A DNA stretch of 26,270 bases from Armatimonadota bacterium (lineage in GTDB: Bacteria; Armatimonadota; UBA10988; DTZQ01). The position numbers and the translations under genes were made by a program. The notes under the pieces are model-generated. The model ran no database searches. It was not told the DNA's origin and saw only the letters and a program-made list of their open reading frames with translations. This document shows, in pieces, positions 22,501-26,270 of this stretch. Where the stretch lies: NCBI GenBank assembly GCA_012961305.1, contig DTZQ01000493.1, positions 1 through 26,270 of the forward strand, in the 5' to 3' direction. Positions within the stretch are counted from its first letter, which is position 1. Every line of letters starts with the position of its first letter.

Positions 22501-23518
22501 CCGTTTTGCCGTTCACCGTTACCCCGGCCGTCACCGGCAAGCGCACCGTCAGGTCAGCCTCCCCGCCCTGCGGGGTTAGCCGCACGGCCCGGAGCAACAA
22601 CTTCCAGTCGTCTGCTCCGGGCACGGCAACCCCGGGGGAGAAAGAATGCGTGACCTGGCCGCCGGTGACCTTGCCATTGGCCTGGGCGGAGAGGTTTTGG
22701 AAGGGCACCTCCAAAGTCACCGGCCCAGCGGCTCCCTGTACCGTCCAGGTCGCGGTGCCCCGTAAGTTCGCCAGGGTGCTGCCCGGCAGATAGGAACGCA
22801 CGGCCAGTTGGTAGGGGCCAAATTTCAGCACCGCGGGCAGCGGGGTAACGGGCAGAATTTGCGTCTGCGCGTTGTTCTGGGGGTTGGAATCGGGGGTCGT
22901 TTGGGCTTGCACGGTGAGGGTCAACTGCTGAGCCGTCAAGGGCAGGTCCAGGGCGGCCGGCGGGACGACTACCGCTTGGGCGTTGACGGCTATCGGGCCC
23001 TGTTCCGCTTGGCTCACCCAGGCTGGCTCTTGTCCACCGCCGAACCGCACCTCGGCCCGCACAATGATAGGCCGGGAGGTCAATCCGCCCTGATTGGTCA
23101 GGGTAACCTTCACCACATAACCCTGTCCGCCAGAGACCAGGCCCGCGGGCAGCACCTCCACCTGTTGCACCGCCACATCGGGGAGGAGCAACTCCGGCCG
23201 TTCCAGGCGCGGCCTTTCCAGAGGCGGCTGCACCGGCGGTTCGATACGAGGCGGTTGGGGGCCTGGAGGCGAGGGCCGAGGGGGGATTGCCACCGTCGGC
23301 TCATCATGATGGTTCACCTCCTTCTCCCCTACGGCAGAGAACGCCGGGTTCGCCGAACTGAGGCCTAAGGAATCCCTCGGGCCACCAGGCAACGGAGCCA
23401 CGGGGCCAGGTTGCCTAATTGCCGCAGTGCCCAAGGCAGTGCCCTCTGCGGCGAAGGGCAGATGCATAATTACCATTAGGCCCCCCGCCAATCCCCACCA
23501 TTTCGCTGACTCGCTCAT
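19544..23518 (-). CDS. very large secreted beta-rich protein, unrecognised
   Basis: The 1324-residue protein has an export signal (about 1-30), a Pro-rich linker (~75-105), and a CARDB-like beta domain at ~112-228 (VKVTLTNQGGLTSRP, then VQAQTTPDSNPQNNAQ). Many short beta-strand segments follow. One alpha-helical stretch (~935-1045, LEDFNKFKQKLKGPGI onward) interrupts the beta structure. The C-terminal ~280 residues alternate hydrophobic and polar residues, have few cysteines (GLKPCDGY, GDSCLL, EAICIV), and end in WDVWVD, which could be a beta-barrel or beta-solenoid. I do not recognise the bulk of it. GGAAAGGAG precedes ATG 23518. It shares an operon with the fibronectin protein 21 bp downstream, so both probably act at the cell surface. 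Confidence 0.75.
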   Translation of the reverse strand: MSESAKWWGLAGGLMVIMHLPFAAEGTALGTAAIRQPGPVAPLPGGPRDSLGLSSANPAFSAVGEKEVNHHDEPTVAIPPRPSPPGPQPPRIEPPVQPPLERPRLERPELLLPDVAVQQVEVLPAGLVSGGQGYVVKVTLTNQGGLTSRPIIVRAEVRFGGGQEPAWVSQAEQGPIAVNAQAVVVPPAALDLPLTAQQLTLTVQAQTTPDSNPQNNAQTQILPVTPLPAVLKFGPYQLAVRSYLPGSTLANLRGTATWTVQGAAGPVTLEVPFQNLSAQANGKVTGGQVTHSFSPGVAVPGADDWKLLLRAVRLTPQGGEADLTVRLPVTAGVTVNGKTELALDGQPLPADLQLGPVNLPPNTSFDLRDLPLGIVPTGPITLNLGQEAALQFSTAHTLYWPHRQGNPIPASNDGYLKFTYTVQNGQITPQGFAGELTLAPGHGGTYTALFPRVKVEVQEGQLQIQEGRVAGGELQAEFAFAYLREYTAVPPPATQVKGEVNLTARGPTGSLDGLAQVTPTPPPLTWGVAFRAEAPEGLLYLPGAVTETTPEKHFLAKVDETTFKTDGPNAGWGEDRVDAGLNLLAGKTKLNKFELALKGADKPSEIPNPEPNLYLRPVGVSGVLTSEVSGANPLKAEFWANEHGGQGYRVEFTNVAFSFLDSRVYESQLDGEVTLPPPPDTGLTKEARFVTRNWEINDQGELTQGIVPPGQQKPTDLEYWAVTLTPERVGFEVDNGKHWLSVGGTYEVKFLQDPLSLEGMFGPDGNPHGAMVVHNAPTNSLQGFVFLLEQARLSSTGDPLPWLNNEATVKEFPDLGGVKVGWVELEGSVVLPYFGGRPSTMFVVGHPNANYVGLKEKIELRHEWVDGIEFKYDLAFAQQTDDDQPASFAGAAKWTLLGMGIDSAVVLDGAVNDKPPTAQLTFGLGSITVLYDALRPYYNKVKGVLEDFNKFKQKLKGPGITDEDLEKYDQVMAWVEEHSQDIGLAELAGKLRSTETKEWAQSTTKEVMDWLAEQLESPTGQTIQAIGQDAVDYFNEGLQVLDLPFDVRRVRGKIVIVGEVIEEVFVEASFKVEPVVDNATVAVTATRHRVYTIKLSVKKLKIGGLKPCDGYLNLIIDTAAPSADGSLGVKKLDFKAVKIVSADALFGGGPDKAYFGAAANLKFRSYSLQGAFLAGYNIPVSILEDTGVMEKDVKDILTEAVGDPNGTLTGAYVAGGVSFPLFGDSCLLRVSAGGSLGLWYFATNGDIFGGRLYAFVSGEAICIVTIKGEVVLIGQWITEPPDFWLKGQGKVSGKIDLWLTSLSYSVGVGVSYQDSTGEWDVWVD

Positions 23519-23631
23519 GGTAGCGTCTCCTTTCCTCAGGGTAGTATGCTGTCAAACACCACCGCGGAGAAAAACCTAAGCCCTACTTCTACCCAGTCCC
23601 CACCAGGAGACTCAGGATGAGTGCTAAGTCC
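23519..23631. other. gap upstream of the 1324-residue gene
   Basis: 113 bp with no ORF. On the minus strand a TTGACA occurs at about 23547-23552, but nothing resembling a -10 box is correctly spaced. GGAAAGGAG just before 23518 is the ribosome binding site. Confidence 0.4.
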
Positions 23632-23992
23632 CTATTCTTCTCCCTCCTTAGGGGCCCGTTCCAAGCGAGGACCTGACATGGGTATTACTTTCCCCACGAG
23701 GGACGAGATAAGGGGTTCCAACGGCGAGTCCAAGGCGGGGTAGAGGAAAACGGTGGCCATATGAAGGTTTGCTGCACGAACCTCGTAATGGAGGGCATAG
23801 GCCGGCTGGAGGAAATGCTGCCGTCGCCGCTTTCCGTCAGCAAAGTAACGGTTATTAGCCTCATTTGAAAGTGCGAATGCCTTCTACGCCGATGTCTCCC
23901 TTGTCAACCTGCCCCGTGGAACCAGCGGCCAAACTCAGGACCACTACCGCCGCCCCGGTCACTAACCATTTTACGGATTTTGCATTCCTCAG
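23632..23992 (-). CDS. small secreted protein split by a +1 frameshift, probable CTG start
   Basis: Frame 1 (23992-23861) encodes 43 residues with a clean signal peptide, RNAKSVKWLVTGAAVVVLSL then AAGSTGQVDKG, ending AAA TGA. Skipping one base there opens frame 2 (23862-23632), 76 residues with natural composition (EANNRYFADGKRRRQHF, then LQPAYALHYEVRAANLH) to a TAG. The joined product would be 119 residues. The start appears to be CTG 23992, because GGAGGAGG (24000-24007) is exactly 7 nt upstream and no ATG or GTG is in frame; a TTG at 24013 is in frame but has no ribosome binding site. It starts 33 bp after the FtsX-like gene. The break may be programmed frameshifting, a true mutation or a sequence error. 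Function unknown. Confidence 0.55.
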
Positions 23993-23999
23993 GGCTTTG

Positions 24000-24007
24000 C
24001 CTCCTCC
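24000..24007 (-). promoter_or_regulatory. strong Shine-Dalgarno site supporting a CTG start
   Basis: GGAGGAGG on the minus strand, 7 nt before CTG 23992. This is a near-ideal ribosome binding site with no ATG, GTG or TTG at the right distance in the signal-peptide frame. An ATG nearby (from 23985) is in a different frame and meets a stop after four codons. Confidence 0.6.
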
Positions 24008-24024
24008 TTTCAATGGTGGTCAGT

Positions 24025-26270
24025 TTAGTTTTTTTCGCCGTTCCCCTCCGAATACCTTCCTCCCCTTTGCACCCATTCCTCCCCCTCCTGGCGGAAGCGG
24101 GTTTTGTACCGCAGGTCGAGGGTGCGCCAAATCAGAAATTGCTTGCGAATCCCGTCCAGAAACCGCCGATTGACCCGCTGCCAGTCCGCGTGCTCCCCTT
24201 CCTCCCGGTGGATGAACACGTGGATTTCGTACAGGTCTTTTTCCTCCGGCATGGGTTCGGCCTCCAAACGCACCGCCTGCTTCACCCCCAGGTCGTAGGG
24301 AGCCAGCCAGACCTCGGCCTCAATGGCGTAAATAAGGGCCGAGGGGGGGCCTCCTTTCCCTCTTGCTCCGCCGGCGGAGGGAGCCAGGGAGAGGGTGGCC
24401 CCCTGGGTGTAGAACGTGCCCACGGACTCTTCGGTGTACAGGGCGAAGTACTGCCGCAGGTAAGCAAACAGGCCGAGGACTTCCAGGCGGTTGACGGTGA
24501 AGGGGAAGTCAAACCGCCAGTCGTCGCCCTCCGGTTCCGGCATCTCCCAACGTCGGGTTACGTCGGGCACGCTCAGTTCACTGGCCTTCCGGGCGGGGTA
24601 AAGCGTGGACAGGAGTACCGTAGCCATGACGATGAGGGTGGAAAAGACCGCGCTGAGGGAGGAGTAGTTCAGGTTCAACCCCGGCAGGACGCCGGTAAGG
24701 GTGACGAACTTGGCCACCACCTGCCCCAGCAGATACCCAACCATCGCTCCCAGCAGGGCGTAAACTGCCGCCTCCCCTAAGAACAGCATGGCGATATGGT
24801 TGGGAGCCAGGCCCACGCTGCTGTAAATGCCGATTTCCCTCACCCGCTCATATACGGCGCCAATCATGGTGTTGAGCACAATCAGGGCCGCAATGAGGAT
24901 GGGAATGAGCAAATCCGTCAAACCTCCGAAGGCAGTGGTGGCCACCGAACTGTAGGTCCACACCTGCTCACCCATTCCCACGTAGAGAGTTCGGGCCAGC
25001 CGGGCCAGGAGGGTGTCCACGCTTTGGGCCAGGGCCTGTGCATCGGCGAAGCGCGCGGCGATGGAGTGCAGGGTCCCCGTTCCGCGCAGCAGGAGGGAGC
25101 AGGGCACGATGACCGTCCGGGCGGGGTCCACGTGGGAGAAGGACTGGGCCAACTGCTTGGTTTCGGTGCCCGCCTGGCGGCTGCGCTGGATGGCTGTTTT
25201 GTCCTCTGGGGAGAGGAGCGAGAAGTCGGCGGGGGTAAGCGGCTCGGCATCTAAGTCCTCTATGGCTCCCAACTTCTCCGCGTCAAACAGCCCCTTGACC
25301 GCGAGTTCCCGCCCGAACAGGGTTACTACCCCACCCACCTCCACCTCCAGTTCTCGCGCCAACTCCAGAGGCAGCAGACAACTCTCCTCCTCCTCGGAGG
25401 CGAACCATTCTCCCTTTATCAACGTCTCCCCTACCCCCGTCACCAGCGGCTCGCGCGGACTCAGTCCCAACACGCCCAGGGCATCGGCCACCTTTCCCTC
25501 CGGGGTCCTCACCTCGGCGTACACCTTTTGGGTGAAGTCGGACAGGGTGTACCAAGCCCGCGGCACCACCACCGCCGTCGGTTCCAACTCCTGGCGCAGG
25601 TACTCGTAGGCCACCCGGTCTAAGGGCCACCAGTTCAAGTCGCGCATCAGGAAGCCCTGATAAGAGGGACGGTTGGGCTGGAGGATACGGTTATAGCGCA
25701 GGCGCGTTTTGATGGAGGTGAAGGAGAGTACGGTGAAGGTCAGCAGGATGATGGTCACGCAGGTCAGGCCGGTGCGGGCCTTGCGGCGGCGCATGTTGGC
25801 AATGCCCAGGGAAAAGGCCACCCCTAAGGCTCCCAGGCGTCCCACGTCGCTGGCGTAAACGCCACTCTGACTCCGGCGCACTTTGGTCATCTGCTCCTCA
25901 AAACGGTTGGAGATAATGCGGGTGACAATCAGGCTCAGGGCCAGGGCCACAAAACCCAGCAGGATTATTTCCGGGGCATGGGTCAGTTGGAAGGCGGGGT
26001 GAACTAAACGCAAAATCAGGTAGAAACTGAGGAAAATCCCCGCGGTTCCCAGGATTTGCTTCTGAATGGTGGCGAAACTGAACAGCAGCCGCTCGGTGAA
26101 GAAGGAAAAGGGCAGCAGGAGTAGCAGGTAGAAGATTATGCCCCGCACCACGTCCACGCTGGTGGATTTCGTGTCCGGGTAGGCCCGCGATTCCAGGCCC
26201 AGGGCTTCCCGGCTGAGGGTAACGAACCGGCTCCATTGGCGCTGCCGACGGGCTTCTGCGGCCTGACGCA
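24025..26270 (-). CDS. FtsX-type ABC transporter permease (5' end beyond window)
   Basis: The frame stays open through the right edge, so the N-terminus is missing; 747 residues are visible. Near the visible N-terminus are three hydrophobic helices (GIIFYLLLLLPFSFF; GIFLSFYLILRLV; IILLGFVALALSLIV). An FtsX/MacB-like helix (TGLTCVTIILLTFTVLSF) is followed by a ~260-residue extracytoplasmic domain. The FtsX core of three helices comes next (LIPILIAALIVLNTMIGAVY; GEAAVYALLGAMVGYLLGQV; FSTLIVMATVLLSTLYPARK), with the usual VREIGIYSSVG coupling helix. An unusual ~190-residue soluble C-terminal domain follows. The partner ATPase is not in the window. It leads the secreted-protein operon and may export or release those proteins, as inference. 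Confidence 0.85.
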   Translation of the reverse strand, partial: RQAAEARRQRQWSRFVTLSREALGLESRAYPDTKSTSVDVVRGIIFYLLLLLPFSFFTERLLFSFATIQKQILGTAGIFLSFYLILRLVHPAFQLTHAPEIILLGFVALALSLIVTRIISNRFEEQMTKVRRSQSGVYASDVGRLGALGVAFSLGIANMRRRKARTGLTCVTIILLTFTVLSFTSIKTRLRYNRILQPNRPSYQGFLMRDLNWWPLDRVAYEYLRQELEPTAVVVPRAWYTLSDFTQKVYAEVRTPEGKVADALGVLGLSPREPLVTGVGETLIKGEWFASEEEESCLLPLELARELEVEVGGVVTLFGRELAVKGLFDAEKLGAIEDLDAEPLTPADFSLLSPEDKTAIQRSRQAGTETKQLAQSFSHVDPARTVIVPCSLLLRGTGTLHSIAARFADAQALAQSVDTLLARLARTLYVGMGEQVWTYSSVATTAFGGLTDLLIPILIAALIVLNTMIGAVYERVREIGIYSSVGLAPNHIAMLFLGEAAVYALLGAMVGYLLGQVVAKFVTLTGVLPGLNLNYSSLSAVFSTLIVMATVLLSTLYPARKASELSVPDVTRRWEMPEPEGDDWRFDFPFTVNRLEVLGLFAYLRQYFALYTEESVGTFYTQGATLSLAPSAGGARGKGGPPSALIYAIEAEVWLAPYDLGVKQAVRLEAEPMPEEKDLYEIHVFIHREEGEHADWQRVNRRFLDGIRKQFLIWRTLDLRYKTRFRQEGEEWVQRGGRYSEGNGEKN

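Noticed and set aside
21860..22579. Plus-strand open frame opposite the 1324-residue secreted protein
   Set aside because: Gly/Arg/Gln-rich shadow translation with no recognisable motif; the minus-strand frame has a signal peptide, a CARDB-like domain and a proper start.
23547..23552. TTGACA as a promoter for the 1324-residue protein gene
   Set aside because: No acceptable -10 hexamer at the expected distance before the ribosome binding site.

Overview
The window is GC-rich, gene-dense bacterial DNA. Signal peptides, two or three lipoproteins, periplasmic multihaem c-type cytochromes and a large secreted-protein operon point to a diderm bacterium with respiratory metabolism. I see no rRNA or other marker, so the lineage stays open. 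The OPT-like transporter and the intergenic GGCTTTAGCC-type hairpins would fit a poorly cultured, possibly thermophilic phylum such as Armatimonadota, but that is a weak guess. I found no transposase, integrase, tRNA, rRNA or CRISPR array.

Plus-strand half (53-11696). This is one tightly packed accessory cluster. It starts with a molybdate/sulfate-type ABC ATPase whose permease must lie to the left of the window. Then come a signal-less, Cys-rich ModA-like protein, an ABC-2 ATPase and permease, a membrane-anchored ModA-like protein, an ArsP/YraQ-type permease, a ModA-like lipoprotein, a lipoprotein fusing a thioredoxin fold to a ModA fold, and two small thioredoxin-fold proteins (one Cys-less, one CPQC). 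Several of these are joined by ATGA, TGATG or zero-gap junctions. A perfect TTGACA-N17-TATAAT promoter follows, driving a MerR regulator with a C-terminal CSKC thioredoxin domain. Downstream are two DGC-type zinc-binding proteins, a glyceroporin-type MIP channel and a free-standing lipoyl domain.

The repeated themes are anion-binding folds with cysteines added near the ligand cleft, thioredoxin folds, dithiol carriers and a permease family known for arsenicals. I infer a thiol-based system that captures, senses, reduces or exports a thiophilic metalloid or oxyanion. The substrate is unknown.

Minus-strand half (11779-26270). Reading leftward from the right edge: a partial FtsX-type ABC permease, a small secreted protein interrupted by a +1 frameshift (with a probable CTG start), a 1324-residue secreted beta-rich protein, a 930-residue secreted fibronectin-III protein, an OPT-like multi-spanning transporter, a heptahaem c-type/b-type cytochrome fusion, and a 14-haem-motif secreted cytochrome whose signal peptide is encoded inside the 3' end of the previous gene. 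The two cytochromes form a plausible quinol-to-periplasm or outer-surface electron conduit. The two gene blocks converge at 11697-11778, where a hairpin could separate their transcripts. Three intergenic spaces carry related hairpin repeats.
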